Positions 25,081-39,197 of a stretch of 64,000 bases of DNA are shown here, piece after piece (position 1 is the first letter of the stretch; the number at the start of each line of letters is the position of its first letter). The translations under genes and the position numbers were made by a program. Under the pieces are notes generated by a model. It worked only from the letters and a program-made list of their open reading frames with translations, had not been told where the DNA came from and made no database searches. The stretch comes from Formicarius rufipectus (lineage: Eukaryota > Chordata > Aves > Passeriformes > Formicariidae), in assembly GCA_013399695.1 (NCBI GenBank), contig VXAU01000294.1:310001-374000 (forward strand), given 5' to 3'.

Positions 25081-28000
25081 CACAGGAGTCTGTTTTTCTG
25101 ATATCATTGACAAGCACAGTATAGCTTGGGAGAGAAATGTGATTTCTTGATTCAGTTTGTGGTCCTGAAAAGGAAAGGTGGAGTATTTCTTGTAAGCACT
25201 ACAAGAAAATGCTGTAACATTTTTTTTACCCTCATTTTAAACTTGTAAATATTAATTTCTTTGGTGGATATTTTTAGCTGCCCTTGTAGCAGTTATTGGG
25301 TTGCCTGAGTTGCTCTGACAATGTCATCTGCTGTCACCTGGTTAGTTGTAATTTACTGCTGAAGTTCACATAATTGAGTGTCATGGTTGTGTGGCCTTTT
25401 GTATTTTCTGTTTGGGTGGTTTTTTTCAAGCTGGCAAAATACCTGCAAAAATTTATAAACAGAATGGAGACAAACACTGTTACTGGGAAGAAATTAGATG
25501 ATACACCCTAAAGTAAAGACTGAAGGATGACCTGAATATATGACTGAAAGTTTCTAGTGTCGTGTAACTATAAAATCCTGATAAAGGTGGGAAACACTTT
25601 TATTTTTATATTCTACTCAACATCCGTTTTCTGTTCATGATTTCAGTCTCTGAGTCCATATGGAGGATAAATGAGTAGAAAAAACCCCCATGAGGTATAG
25701 ATGTAAACAAAAATGTTCTTGACTATATGTTACGCTAAAAAAACCCTGCTTAGTGAGCAGTAGTTCTTGTCTTTTAATTGTACCTCCACAAGTAATCTAC
25801 CCATCATTGTGTTTTTCTGTGGTAGATGAAAGGGGAAAGAAAATCCATTCATGCTAACTAGTAAAGAGAAGTGGTTTTGTGATGCAAATGTCAGCCTAAT
25901 CTCTATTCAGTTTTAAAGTAAATGGAGCTGGCCATAGGACAGGCCCACGCATCTGTGTCCTCTGCAAACTTAGTAATGAGTGACTGCAATAAGACAGTGT
26001 TGGATATTATACACACATTGAATTTGTATATTTTTGTCCAGTAACACAAATTTTGGAACGATAAAAGTTTGAGAAAGAGCGTAACTCTTTGAGTTACTGG
26101 CTTTGTTAGGAGTTAGAACTGTGTTCTGATATCGCAAGAAAAGTTCCTTCAGGTCGGATGAAAGATCAAACATGATCATTACTCATACTTCAAAAATTGT
26201 TTACAGTAGGTACCTAGGGAGGAAATGTAAGAGCAGAAAAAGCTTAGAGTGAGCTCATCTCTGAGTGCTCTAGAGCCTTGTGGAAGTTTGTGCAGTGTTA
26301 GTGCTTCTGTGATCAGAGACAGCAACTTTTGTTTAATAACTTTTGGTTTGTTTTTTCTTGATTGTGTGTAAACTGCTTTCGAGTCTGGGCAAACTTAAGG
26401 AACACTCAGCACATCCCCTTATGAGTGGTTCCATAGTTTGATTTGATATTGTGTGGGAAACTTTTTATTTTTAAGTCTGTTCACTATTCTAAGTGACTAG
26501 TTTTGGTATAATAATTTTATTCATCTTTTCCTTGCCATTCCTGAGTTTATAGAACTGCATATGCCTTCAGTTGTGTGTCTGTTTTGTATGGAGAGGTAGC
26601 TCATTTCTCTTAGGTGTTTTTTTTTCATACCTGATACGTTATCTCCTTCCTTTATATCTTTTAAAGGTCTTTTTTTTCCTGTTTGTTTTTAAGTGAAAGA
26701 CTAAGTCTTTATTCTGTTTTCTGTTTTGTTCACTGTTCCTTTCCTGGTAATTGTGTTTTATATCTTTTGGGCTCCTTATGGAGTCCAGAAAAATACTACA
26801 GGGTAGCTTTTCCGCAGTAGCATTTCTTTTCAAAGTCCTAATGCACTGTATCCAATTATATTTATTTATAAATATTTATAAATATTTTCAAATTATTTCA
26901 TAAATAGGCATTTGCCCAAATATTAATTTCTGTAGGATTCCACTGGTGGTTTCATCTTACAGTGATAGTTGGTTGTTTACACTTACCCCATTTCCTATCT
27001 TTCAAACAATTATTTATCAGCATGAGAATTTTTTCTTATCCTATGGCAGGTTAGTTTTATTAAGAGCTTTAGTTAAAATTTGTTCTTACATCCCTTCTGT
27101 GTATGTCCATATACAACTTCACTTCTTAAAAAGACCTCCAGATTGATCCAAAAATCAGACTTCTCTTGACCAATTTGTGGCTTTTCCTCAGTTCATCTAA
27201 TTTAAAGCTGTCTTCTGATTGATGCTGCCAATTGGGCAAATAGTGGCTTGGTAACACTGTTTTGCCTCACTGTCACACTTATTCAGATTATGCTTGTTCT
27301 CTAAAACTTGCAAATGTGTGCAGACAGGATACAGTCTGGCTCTGTGTTCTCTCTTAACTATTTTACAGTACTGGTGCCACAGATAAAAACAACCGCTTAG
27401 CTAAGAATCTTTCTTGAGTGTCATTGGTATGTCACAAGTGTGCCCATGCAAATCAGGAACGTTCACCATGGACAACTGTTGTCGTCTTTTTAATTATACA
27501 GTATTCCCACTGAATTCTTCTCATCCAGTTTGTATTAGCTCATATACAACACATTTAGATCAGTTGTTCTCAGTGGCTGTTTGATGTGTTTTTGAACCAA
27601 TTATGTTAAATCTTATTACTTAAAAGATTGAAAGTTCTGCTGTAACAACAACAACAAAAAGATATGACAAATGCAAGGTGGAATCGGAGAAAGACACCTC
27701 ATTTCTGTAACCTGTGTTGTAAAATAGTGAGGTAAACATCTGCATCAAATGATAATGAAGAAATTAAGTCCTACTAGAGTTCAGGGCTAAGGCTCAGACT
27801 GATACTTTTGATTCTTTCTAATAGCATCCTCTCCTGCTCTTCTCTTAGGAACCAGATGGTTTGCTCTAAAGAAATAAAAAAAAAATGTTATCCCATTGGA
27901 AATCTTTGAATGTAACATTTGCTTTGATTTGGGACTTATTTAAGTTGTGGAAATTCTGTTCATGAATTTTAACTTGTTTCCTATCATTTGGAATTAAGAG

Positions 28001-31000
28001 TGGAGCATGTAATAAGGAAATCAAATTAAGGCTATGCAGTCTGTTTTGGACTGTGTTAAAATACTAAGTAAACAGGCATGACAGCTAAGTAAGAATAGGC
28101 ATATTGAGCTCTAAAACTATATATGTTGGGAGAACAACTACATTAGTACATGTAGAGAGGGAGGCAGATGGGAGTATGCTTTGCTGTGATCTGAAGCCAG
28201 ATGTGCAAGGCAGCTGTAATTCAGAAATACTGCCTTGTACACTGATAGTGTACACTCAAGTTTTGCACCATTCTGGTGAAGTTCTGTGAGTACCACACTG
28301 AAATAAACTCCTCTTCAGCTGTCCAAAAGAAAATTTAGAATGTGAGTTGGACCAAAGTGTGTGGAAATAACCCAAGCTTTTATCTAAAGATAGAAAAGTT
28401 TTTGTGGCGTGATGGCTCTTGGGTGGGTTTTTTTTATTTTTATGATGCTTTTCCTAATGCCTAGCTCACAAAATAGCTTAGCTTACTCTTATCTGTAAGA
28501 TTGCATCTTGTCTTGGAAGATCAGTACTTAACTTGCTTCATACGTTAGGTCACACAATTATACTCAAGTCCAGATAACGTTTTGTTCTCTTATTTGTTGT
28601 CAAATACTAATCTTGCTTTGTTTCCTGCGGAGTTTAACTGACTGCTGCCAGTGTGTTCAGGCACTGCATATTTCTGAGCCATCATTCACCGGTACTTTTC
28701 CCTTCAGTCTTCCACTTCCTGTTTACTTAAAATGGACTTGATTCAGGTCTGTATTTTTGGTTAGTTTTGATTGACTGCTGCATGTGTGTAGCAGATTGCC
28801 ATCACCATTCACTTCTCATGTGTTATTCTTGCTTCACTTCTGATAAACTTCTTTCCCCTGCTTTGTACTTAATTTAATACCATATCCTCTCCCTCCTTCC
28901 TTACCTGCTCCGAGATTCATCCTAACCTTTGTCCTAACATTGTGGCCTTTCAGTTATCATTACGTCTTTACCTTCCACTAGCTCAGATCATAGTTCTAGC
29001 ATTAATCTGCATTATGGTCTGCACATAGTCCTTCTCCTGTCTACAGTAATTCAGTTTGTGCTAAAAAATAAAATAACAAAGAATATGGAGAAAATTGGAT
29101 AGAAATGTAGAAAATAGAAATGGTCTGATATTAATCATAAGTCCTTTTCATATTTAGTTTTGGGGACATTCAGGCTTTTTACTACAGAAACTGCATTCAA
29201 GTCTTACTTGCATGAATTTTAAATTAATTTGCAGTGCCATATAAAATTTAGTTAGAGTAAAGTAAAGCAATCAAGTGATGAGCAGAGAACAGGAATATTT
29301 ACTGTAGTATAGATTCTTAGATAAAGTTTTAAAATCTGGGTCTTAAGAACACAGCTACTTAAACAGCAGTTTGTTGATTAATAATATCTAGCAGCAGGTC
29401 CAGTTTTTAATAGATTCAAAGACAAGCAGACACTTCAGTGCTTCACTCTGGCTACTTCCTCAGTTATGAAATTAAGGAAAGCATTACAATTGGTTATGTA
29501 ATGTTATTTATATGCTAAAGTGCTTTATTGTCTGGTGCAAAACAGTAAGACCTCCTTTTCATCTTACCCATTATCTGCAATTTAACAGAACTAAGCAATC
29601 AACATGCTTAGTTTCTTGTTCGGCTTTCTTAATTAGTCTAAAATGTTAAAGGCAATTGGTTTCTTCATGGATACTTAAAGGCTTATTCATTGTATTTTAT
29701 GACTGAGCTGAAATCATACATTGCAGTTTTGTATGAAATGTATGGTTTCATTGACTAATTTTGAGGCACTTGTTTTCTCAGTGAAATTAAACTCTCCTGT
29801 TCAAAAGTGTAATTAATTTTCTTAAATGTTATCTTGTTCTTTGTGAGTCATTAAGATATTTTGCAGTGGTATGCTTCAGCAGTGGCGGCTTTATTGTGAG
29901 AACCTCATTAGAGATACAGAAAACTGTTGATAATTGTTTGCTTTTAATTTTCATGTTACATGTTTCTACCGTGTCTGTTATTGTCTGTCACATCAAGAAA
30001 TCCTGTTTCTGCAATCTGAAAACTTGATTTCTTTGGATCTTTTTAGTAGATATTGGTATAATTTCCTCAGATCAATGAAGTCTTGCTCAGTCTGCATTTT
30101 TCAACCATTATGAAGCTGGGCAGACAGGATCATCAATAACAAGAATATTTATTTTCTTTAAGATTGCAACAACTCTTTATTTAATATCAGGCTGAGTTTA
30201 TCAAGGAAGGATTTTCACTCTGTTGCTAAGCTTTAAAACACCTGCCTATGTGAAAAATAATTTTTCACGTTCAAAGTGTGGCAGTATATACTTCTCCTTG
30301 GGGAGGCTTTACATCTCCTCTCCTATTTCTGGAACCACTGCAGTGAAATAGGGAGGATCTGCTCTATGCTTTTGCACACCACCCGGTGGTTGGATTGTTC
30401 TGTCAGTAGTGCTGGACCACTCTTAAGCTGAGGTCACTTGTCTTAGTGGAAATTTATCTTAGGAATTAAATTATATTATCCCTAGAGACTTTATTCCTCT
30501 TACATGTGTTGTGCAAATTGTTCCTCCCTCTACCCTCAAGTAACTACACTAGTAATCAACTGTGTTCTATGCCACATAGGTTCTGTTTCTAGTTTGTACG
30601 GCCCTGGAAAAAACAAGAACTGGCTATGAGTGGTTGAGACCAATGCTATTTGTGGCAGATGAGGTATGTTTGTATCTTACGGTTCTGTCAATCACTACGA
30701 TCATCCCACTGGCCCTACTGTTCTAAGAGTGAAAGCCATTTCCTTACATCTAGGTCTCTAGTCTTTACACATAACTAACTATAGATTCTAGCTTTCTAAT
30801 GCTTAGAAATATAAGTTAGCTTTCTGTGATGTAAAATAATTTATTGCCGGAGCAGGGATGTTTTGAGACAAAGGTAGTTGCTGTTTGTGTGATGTAGAGG
30901 CAGTTGTCTTCAGTAACAGCCCAAGTGTTTTTACTGTATCCAACTGCTTGTTCTTCCTTAAACAATTGTGCCAATTCCCTTAAGCTTTCTTCAAAACATA

Positions 31001-34000
31001 GCTGCTGGTGGTGTCCACAGGCTGTCCTTGTAAACAGGAATAGTAGCCTTTATTAGATTACTGCGTGAAGTAACCTTCTCAGTCACTGCATAAGGTAGAA
31101 ATGTAAGAATGTTTACATGCACCTCTTAGGCCTATTTATATGGCTCTGTGTGGAAGACAATTGGCCTCACCGTAATTTTGCACCTAGACTGGTTTCCTTG
31201 ACTTTGTAGCAGCAGTGTGCGTTTTGGTAATGAAACATCCATTTGAATAGGCTGGATTTCTTTCAGGTTTGTTGCTCCTCTAGATGGTCTCTTGAGTAGA
31301 TGCCAAGTGTCTTGTAAGATGACAACACACTTGTGACACAAAAATGTTAGAGGACAGAGGTAGAAGGGTAAGAAGGGAAATTCTCACTGGAGCCTCTTGC
31401 ATACGCCCAGGTTTTTCACTGTGGGGGTACAGGACAGGGGACGGGAAGAGAAAGCTTTGATCCTTTGCAAGCGCTGCTTAGCGGTAGTCAAAATTCTTGT
31501 GTGTTATCAAGACTGGTTTAGTCACACATCCAAACCACATCACTGTACAGGCTGATGTGAAGAAACCTAGCTCAGTCCTCTGCAGACTCAGTACATCTGC
31601 TCTGCCCTTAATTTGGGCTAATGAAAGCCCCCATGGAAGTGTTTTTCAGAAGTAATGAGATTTGTGTGTAGTGTGTACATGTTGAAGTAAGGAGTAGGTA
31701 TAGGTGTCATGTCAAATAATCAAAGTTCCTGTAAAGCACCTTTTTGATTACTACCTTTCAACTCAATGTACATGACTTGCTTGTGCAGTTTTAGTATGTC
31801 ATTTTGTACCTTATTTAACTTTTATGTGGCTCACATCTTCAGTCCTCTCTGTCAATAATTGATCTGTGCCTATTCGCGTATTTTCTTTTGCATCTCACTG
31901 CTCATAGCCTCCTTTGCTTCCACATAGTAAATACACTAAGCAACCCTGTAGCTGGTATCAGACTTTCTAAATCTCTACACTTATGGCATAATGAAAATAG
32001 ACTATTTGTTTTCTTCATACACCTTTTGTCATGGAGCACATGACAATGATCTGTCTCCCTTGTACTTTGATAGTCTCCTGTGAGACTTTCAAATGGTACA
32101 AATAAACCAGTTCATCTAGTGCTTTGGAATACTGAAAGAATCCTACGTAGGATGACCATTTTTCTTTTCGAGGCCTGAGGTTTCACACTTAGTCATATGA
32201 TTTGCTAGATATTTCAAGTGGTAGATTCATGTGCTATCAAGTGAAGGAATTCTTTGGTTTATCTCAGGAGAACTGAAGTCTACCTAAATGCTAATCTGAA
32301 TTACTATTTTGCAATCCTTTAGAATAATACTGTTGCTTAATAAGCGTATGCACAATTTTCTTAATAGTTCATCTATTTCACTGCCAAATTCTTTCCATTG
32401 GCTCATGATGGATGTTCTGTTTTATTTAGAAGAATAAACATTGCATTCGTTAGGCAAAATTCATTAAAGTTGAAGCTCAATCAACTAGAACTATAATTAT
32501 ATGGAGAGAAAATGTCCTAATCTAGCGTTTGTAAAACTGAGCCTTCTGGAATCAGTTATCTTATGCAACATGACTAGCCAAGCCTTTTTATTGAATGGAG
32601 GCAGACCATGGGAGGAGTGCCTTCAGCTAGGGGAAGTGTTATTTTCTGTTACAGTTTAATTGTTTCATAGCCTTTTTCACCACGGTGAGATATCTGCGCT
32701 CTCTGTATCTGGTGCAATAATAGATCAGCCTGGTTGAAGTGGCAGCAAGCAGTGTGTACTGCTCTGAACTGTAATCTCATTGTTTATAGTTACTTTATGG
32801 CTCTTCAAATGACACCTTCTACAGTCTCAGTCCAGGAAGGCTATACCTCTGTCTTTTATGACAAAATTTATGAATTTTAGCATGGTTATGCAAACAAAAA
32901 AACCCCCATACTCTATTATGAATGGCAAGTGATTTTTCTTCATGACTTCAGATAAATGGTTCCTATCAACATCAAGAGGGGGAAGTACAGCTGCCTATTC
33001 CTTGTAATCTGCTTTCTTTTTAACACCATAAGTGACACTAATTCAGGTCAGTGATCTTTGAACACTTGCTGTTTCTTCCTGCTTGTATTTCAGCTAATGC
33101 CTTTCTGCATTGGTATTACAGCTAATGGTATTGCAGTGCATTTTAAGATGAAGACAGCTATGACAGTATCACTGCCTGTTTTGACTAGTTTATAGACCTG
33201 AGAAAATACAGAAGAATTCAGTGGAAGCTCTTAGTTAGGAACAAATTTGGAACTACATCCTTTATACATAGTCCTTGAAGAAAGAAGCCAAGAGCAATTC
33301 ATTTTACTCTCTAATCAAACCCATGAATAATTTTAAGTTGTACTTCTACTAGAGTATGGAGCACCTAAGGCGTTACATGTGTATTGTCCTCGATGTTGCC
33401 TTATGTCCAGCACTGCCTTCCTTTCTTGTAAGCACAAGAATTCTGGATGTGAATATCTCATTTTGGACTCTTCCTGCTCAGTGCCCACCAGGAGGGAATT
33501 AGCTGGCTTTGTGCTGCCTGATTGATGCTAAAGGAAGAAGACTGGGTAGACAGTCTGTTGTAAAATATTGAGTTGTAATCTCTTGACCTTTGGGAAATGT
33601 GTTCAACCAAAAGGATTTAAAAAACCAAAGGTTGTTCTTCTGATTCTTCCTGAAGTAAGAAGTACTGGTGCAGAAAAATGATAAATAATCCAAATTTAGT
33701 TGAAATAGCCTGCTTACAAACAAGAAGAAAAATGACTGATTTATTAGAGGTTGGGATATAAATACTGTCCTTAAGCAATGGTATTAAGAAAATAGTTGAG
33801 CGCTCACATGGAGTCTAGAAACCATACCAGTACGGATCTGCATCTCAGAAACAGGTACTCATCACTGCTCAGGGGAAAAGGCACCTGTGAGTAGAAGGGT
33901 CTTTGCTCAGTAATGTTTTGTTTGATGCTTGTGGTTCTAGGAAAAATAAGCAAAACTAAGAGAGAAAGGAGTATATAGGGAGTAGGAGGGAGAGCTTGAA

Positions 34001-35779
34001 CAAACTGTTGGAGTATGGCCCAGACAAAAGTTTAGAGTATGAACCTGTGCCTTTAATCAACTCAGGCAAAAAATGCTGAGCAAGTCTGTTTTACTGTATT
34101 GGGCTGCATTTCTTTCTGTGGCTGCGAACAGCATAAAGCAGGTTGTCAGGCAGTCCCTTTTGGGGTCTGCTGATTCGGGTGAGATCTCTGTATACAGAGT
34201 TGAAGGGTCACTTTTAACACAGTGGTGATGAAAGCACATTTCTTGCCTGTCTTTGGTGAAGTCATGTTGTTCAGTCATTATAGAATGCAGTAGGGAAACC
34301 ATGGACTCTTTTGGTCAGTTCTGGAGAGAGGTCTGTTCTGCTTTCTCTGAATGCATCAGTTGTATTTGTGAGATGGCAAAAGTAATCACATGCTTTTGCA
34401 TTTCCATGGCCCTTCTTTCATGGTTCTGTGCAGAGAACTCCATGAAAAAGGTTGTTTAAAATTGTGTTTTTGAAGATATTTTCTTGAAGACTGGCAAGTA
34501 GGTATTCTTGTGCCCAACATACTGCAGTCCCATACTGTGAACACTAGAATGTACTTCTGAGGTCTAGAGAACTGTGGTTTATTGCACTGTCGTGTCTGAA
34601 ATTACTGGGGGAAGGCTGGGGCTTGTAGAGTGGCAATGATACACCAGTCCGTTTCCATGCAATGTATTCTCCTCATTCCGTGCCAGTTGGAGAATATGAG
34701 TTTACTGATGTGATTATCACTGTGTTTTCAGTTACAAAATTTTTATTTTTTTTGAAACTATTACAAGAGGAACTTTCAGCATTTCCCAAGTGTATGTATC
34801 CTTGTTTGTTCAGACACTTTGTGTATTTGAAAATTTTATCAACGTTGTTTAAGTAAAGGAACAGAAGTTACTTTATGTGTGTCCTGGAAGCAGTATTACG
34901 CGTTCCATCTTTATGTTAAAAGATACTTTATCAGCTGGTACTGAAGATAGTCCTTGTATCCTGGTTTGATTTACATATTTTTCAAGTGATATATTAGATA
35001 GCTGTCACAATATGCTTATGAGAAGGTGTGAAGTTAAGTGCAGTGCTGTAGCTCTGCTCAAAGCAACCTCCACTTCAGCACACGTAATGGAATTTGTCAT
35101 TTGACTGAAGGCATTGAACTTCACAGTACTTATGCACCATGGTGAATTAATTTCCTGAGAGCTATGGGTATGGATGATGGCCAGTTTGCAGAGATTATGT
35201 CTTTAATCTTGTAATGTGTCCTGATCTGTACTTGAATATTCTTAACAAATACCTCTAACTTCAGGCTTTCCATATGTTATTGAAATAAATTAGAACAGAT
35301 TCATTTATTTTTTTAAGAAATTAGTTGGTGATTACTTTGTCATAGATACTGTTGTGTTTAATTTGTATTACTGGAGGAAAGAAGTCCCTGAAAGTGAAGT
35401 TAAGCTTGCATGTGTCATTTAGGTGTGTGAAAGAAACACAATGGGGGTGATGGCTTCATTCAGTGTTTGTTATGCTTGAGGGTTAAAAAGTAGCTCTAAC
35501 CATGTGAAAGTCAGAAATGGATGAATAGAAAACACCAAGAAGGAACACTGCTCTTTGGAGATTCCATTATGGGTGAAAAGCACATTAAAAAAAAATAAAA
35601 TTGGCTTAGCTTGTTAGGACACTACTGTAATTAAGTTGCTAATCATAGTTACTATACTGCTTTGTAGATTACGGGAATGAACAGTGAAATTCAGCTATTG
35701 GTGCATAGGATGTTTTATACACTATGAAAACAAGTAAAATCCGTGGTAATTTTTGTTTTCCTATAGACACAATGATCTC

Positions 35780-36020
35780 TGCCTACTGAGGCAGGGGTGG
35801 CCTAAAGAGACCAATGGTAACCAGGGCAGTGGCTCACCACCTCATCATCCTGCCCCCCGTAAACAAACCGATGAGTCACTCATCCATCAGCTATAAATTG
35901 CTGCTGTTTCAAGTGAATGGCATTTTAGGGTAAAGCACCATTGATTTTTATTTGTCTTTCAATGCTCCACTTGAAATGGTGACAGCTGAGAAAGCTATTA
36001 GCAGCTCTAGTGTGGAACCA
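35780..36020. promoter_or_regulatory. Motif-dense intronic block with perfect AP-1 palindrome (candidate enhancer)
   Basis: ATGAGTCACTCAT at 35871-35883 is a perfect 13-base palindrome around a consensus AP-1 core (TGAGTCA). Six bases upstream is GTAAACA (35859-35865), the forkhead-box core. The block has higher complexity than the AT-rich flanks and no homopolymers, transposon signature or coding frame. That is the look of a conserved non-coding element, but conservation cannot be judged from one sequence. The boundaries are a guess. Confidence 0.25.
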
Positions 36021-36585
36021 CAGAGGTACTGAGGTGAACATCTTGGGACTGTTGCTTTCTCAGTCAAGTCAAGCCAGTGCATCCCTGCTCATCAGTCCAT
36101 GCTTTTCAATGATTAGGTAGATATCATAATTACATAACTTTGAACATTTCAGAAGTAAATGTTAGGAGATGAAAGAAATTACTGCAAGTACAGATTGCTT
36201 TTTCTTGCGTATGATTTTTTTTTTTTCCTACTGCTTTTGTCCTAGAATTCCTAGTAGCTTTTTGAAGCTGAATGTCTTTTCTGTCCTTTTTTTTTTCGTG
36301 TTGAAGTACAGTTGCTCAAGTTCAGATTGGGAAAGCAGGTGAGAAGGGTTATTTTTCGATTTTGAGTCATCTTTTCTGCCCAGAAGCCAAAGTGGTGCTT
36401 TGAAAGAGAAGTGGGAATCTTCTTATGTAACCAGTTATTCCTTACTAGTTTTGATTATTCTTTGTAGTGATATCTTTTTAGTAGCTTTACTTTGCTATTG
36501 CTTGGGTTATTTTGTCATGTTTATGATGTTTAAGAAAAGTAACAGAATAATCACTTGTAATAGAAATTCTTCTTTTTGAATGTAG

Positions 36586-36704
36586 GAAACTCACAAATGG
36601 GTGCTACCATAGTAGATGCATTGGATACGCTTTATATCATGGGTCTTCATGATGAATTCAGAGAAGGACAAGAATGGATTGACAAAAATCTTGATTTCAG
36701 TGTG
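36586..36704 (+). CDS. MAN1A2: MAN1A2 exon 4 (GH47 catalytic domain)
   Basis: This 119-nt exon completes the Gly codon split by the upstream intron and adds 39 residues. It starts GNSQMGATIVDALDTLYIMG and continues LHDEFREGQEWIDKNLDFSV. The motif ATIVDALDTLYIMG is a signature of GH47 alpha-1,2-mannosidases, and LHDEF is typical of the mannosidase IB subfamily. It should correspond to about residues 219-258. The Asp of the VDALDTL motif is one of the invariant acidic residues of the family. The acceptor is tttttgaatgtag and the donor is GTG|gtgagt. The frame read past the donor stops soon in the intron, as expected. Confidence 0.97.
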
Positions 36705-39116
36705 GTGAGTAGAGCTTGCCCTAATATTTCTCTAGTTCTTTTCACAGTGTTCCTCTTGGAAGGAGACAGAAGAGGTCTTTCAGCTGAAACTCAAAAAACT
36801 TAGGAATCAAAGTGTCATGTGTAAGCTTTAACTGAGTTCTTTGTGTATCTAACTCTTTTTTTTGGGAAAAAAATACACCCCAGCCCTTTTACACTTGCAA
36901 TTGTGAGTAAAGATGCATCTGTATATTGTATTTTCAAAGTGAAAATTATAATTGAATAATGGAAGAAAGGGAAAGTGTTTTGTGAGAACCAACAGGGCCT
37001 CAGAAATGAAGGCAGAAAGATGAGGTTTTACTAGCTGATAGTAGTTGCAAATAACTGAGCTGTGAAAGACAAATTTCCTTCAAGCCACACTGTAGAAACT
37101 GCTTAAAAATACAATCTCTTGTTCTTCAGTGCCCTTAAGGGTTTTAACATGAAAAATGGCACTTAAGTTGTTGAGTTTTCCTTTTCTATCACAAGAAATT
37201 CCCAGTTAGTCATACAGCATCTGACATTGTTCATGTGTGCAGAGTTTGAAAGCTTTATATGGAAGAAATGGCTCTATTTTTGTCTTATTGATTAGTGTTC
37301 TTACTACTAATTTTGTGACTGTTACAGACTCTGTGATGGAATTTTTATTTCAAGTCCTGTTGTTTGCCCTATGGTTCCAAAACTACTTTTTTATTCAGTA
37401 AATGCAATAATGAAATGTAGTTATACACTCAGGATTTGGCAAATACTTGCTGTTGTTTTTGTATTTTATCTTACTTTTCAAAAATTATTTGCTTGGGTTG
37501 TTTCCTTTTGTTTTATACATCAATAGTCTGGAAAACATTAAAGAAATTTTACTCTGCTTCTTCATTTAGTGTCAGATAATTATTCAGTCTAAAACTGAAG
37601 ATCCTAAATATATCAGAGAGATGTAGACATAATGATACCATTATGAGGGTGAATTAAATTGCTTCTATAACTTTTCTTCTGGTCTAAGGCAATTTCAATA
37701 TAAATTTGCAGAATTAATCTATGATTTGGATGGAAGAAATTTTCATGACCCACTGGGGTTCAATTGTATCTTCCTATGTATCAAAAACCATCTCTGAAGG
37801 TTAATGAGTTGTCTTGTATATACACCAGACTTGAGTAATTTCTTTATATGGTTTGAAGTTTATAAATAAATACATAAATTTGTTCCTCTTGGATTCTCCT
37901 GTTCGGAAATGGAAATGAGTTGCTTCACTTTACACTGTACCATTGCATGTGTGACTCATGTCTCTAATAGCTATTAAGTGGAATGACATGCTGCACTGAT
38001 GTTGTTTTTCTTATATCATGTGTGAATATGTAAAAATATGTGAGAAGAGGATGCCTTTTAATAAAAACCTGTATTTGGGAGTATTTCAAACTTTAGACTT
38101 TTAATCATCAGTGCTATTTCAGGAAATCTTTAAAGTACTCCTTTCTAAAATAAGTAATACATACAAAATGCATTTAATTTGGACTCAAGCAAAATGCATG
38201 ATACAACTGCAGATGCCATTGAATTAGCATGAAAGGAAAGACATACCTATGAATATTATTTCCCCTATGTGCAGATTGGTGAGTCAACTTGTACAGTGTG
38301 CATTCTAGTGACTTTTCTGGATAAAAGGAAAAATCTACCCCATCTCAAAATCTCTTAAGTAGGCCACATTTCTCTGTCTAATGGGTTGAAGAAAAGTTTA
38401 TAGGGGAGACAGATGGAGAGTATGCAGGAAATGAGTGAATGGGGCACAGAGGGAGCCAGAAAGATGTTAAAAATACCTGATTCCTCTTAATTTTTGTGTG
38501 GATTAAATGAGTCAAAAGATACTGTTGAATTTAGCCCAAGGGTGTTAATGTGGAGGAAGGCAATAAAATGGTTTATTCTCTTGAGTTTCTCAGTGGTCTT
38601 TCAGTATTTCTTGTCATAATACATAATGGCTATTCCTAGACAGAGACTTGGTTAAAATGGAGCTCTGAGTTTGAGATCACACATTAATAATTCAGGTTAA
38701 GAAAGTGCATTATGGGAATTCTGGAATTGTTCCTCTGCTTTATCCTGTAAGCCTAGAAGATTTGGTGTTATGTTTAAACATAAGAGAAAAGATGCTGAAT
38801 TATGGAAATATAGGGTCCTTGCCTTCTTTCCCTGAATTTACTGAAATTACTGTAATTGCACTTTGTGGTGATAATAAAGTTAAAAGACAGGAGGAAAACT
38901 TGAGTTTAAAAAAACAAAAAAATCACTTGAAGCTGTAACTAGAATTATTATTTGATGTCATGAAGATGTGTACAAGATTTTCAGTATGGATCTAGAAACT
39001 GAAACAGTACATACCCTTGCATGTGGGTTCGTTTGGGGTATCTGCTTGCCTCTGCTGTGGTATTTCTTTTCCCCTTTGATTACGAGCTGATTAATTATTC
39101 TTTCTTTTTGTTCTAG
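36705..39116 (+). other. MAN1A2: MAN1A2 intron 4 (phase 0, ~2.4 kb)
   Basis: It starts gtgagt and ends in a strong pyrimidine tract (ttctttctttttgttctag). It is the shortest complete intron in the window. I see no transposon, RNA or coding signal, only AT-rich sequence. Confidence 0.9.
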
Positions 39117-39197
39117 AATTCAGAAGTGTCTGTTTTTGAGGTCAATATTCGCTTCATTGGTGGTCTTCTAGCTGCATACTACCTTTCGGGACAAGAG
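39117..39197 (+). CDS. MAN1A2: MAN1A2 exon 5 (GH47 catalytic domain)
   Basis: This 81-nt exon encodes exactly 27 residues, NSEVSVFEVNIRFIGGLLAA followed by YYLSGQE. FEVNIRFIGGLLAAYYLSG is among the most conserved stretches of GH47 enzymes. The Glu after Phe is one of the conserved acidic residues reported as important in the yeast enzyme (from memory). It should correspond to about residues 259-285. Mammalian mannosidase IB has GEE where this reads GQE, a mild change at the exon edge. The acceptor is ttgttctag and the donor is GAG|gtaagg. Both flanking introns are phase 0, so skipping this exon would delete 27 residues without a frameshift. Confidence 0.97.

Larger units (their letters stand above)
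18777..36585 (+). other. MAN1A2: MAN1A2 intron 3 (phase 1, ~17.8 kb)
   Basis: It starts gtaggc and ends ttctttttgaatgtag. Contents I can name are a CR1 3' end (19165-19340), a T-rich GTTT repeat (20257-20313), a CpG-rich patch (24765-25015) and a motif-rich block (35780-36020). Long stretches between them (about 20.3-24.7 kb and 25.1-35.7 kb) are plain AT-rich intron with no gene, RNA or recognisable transposon. Old decayed repeats could escape inspection by eye. Confidence 0.85.
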
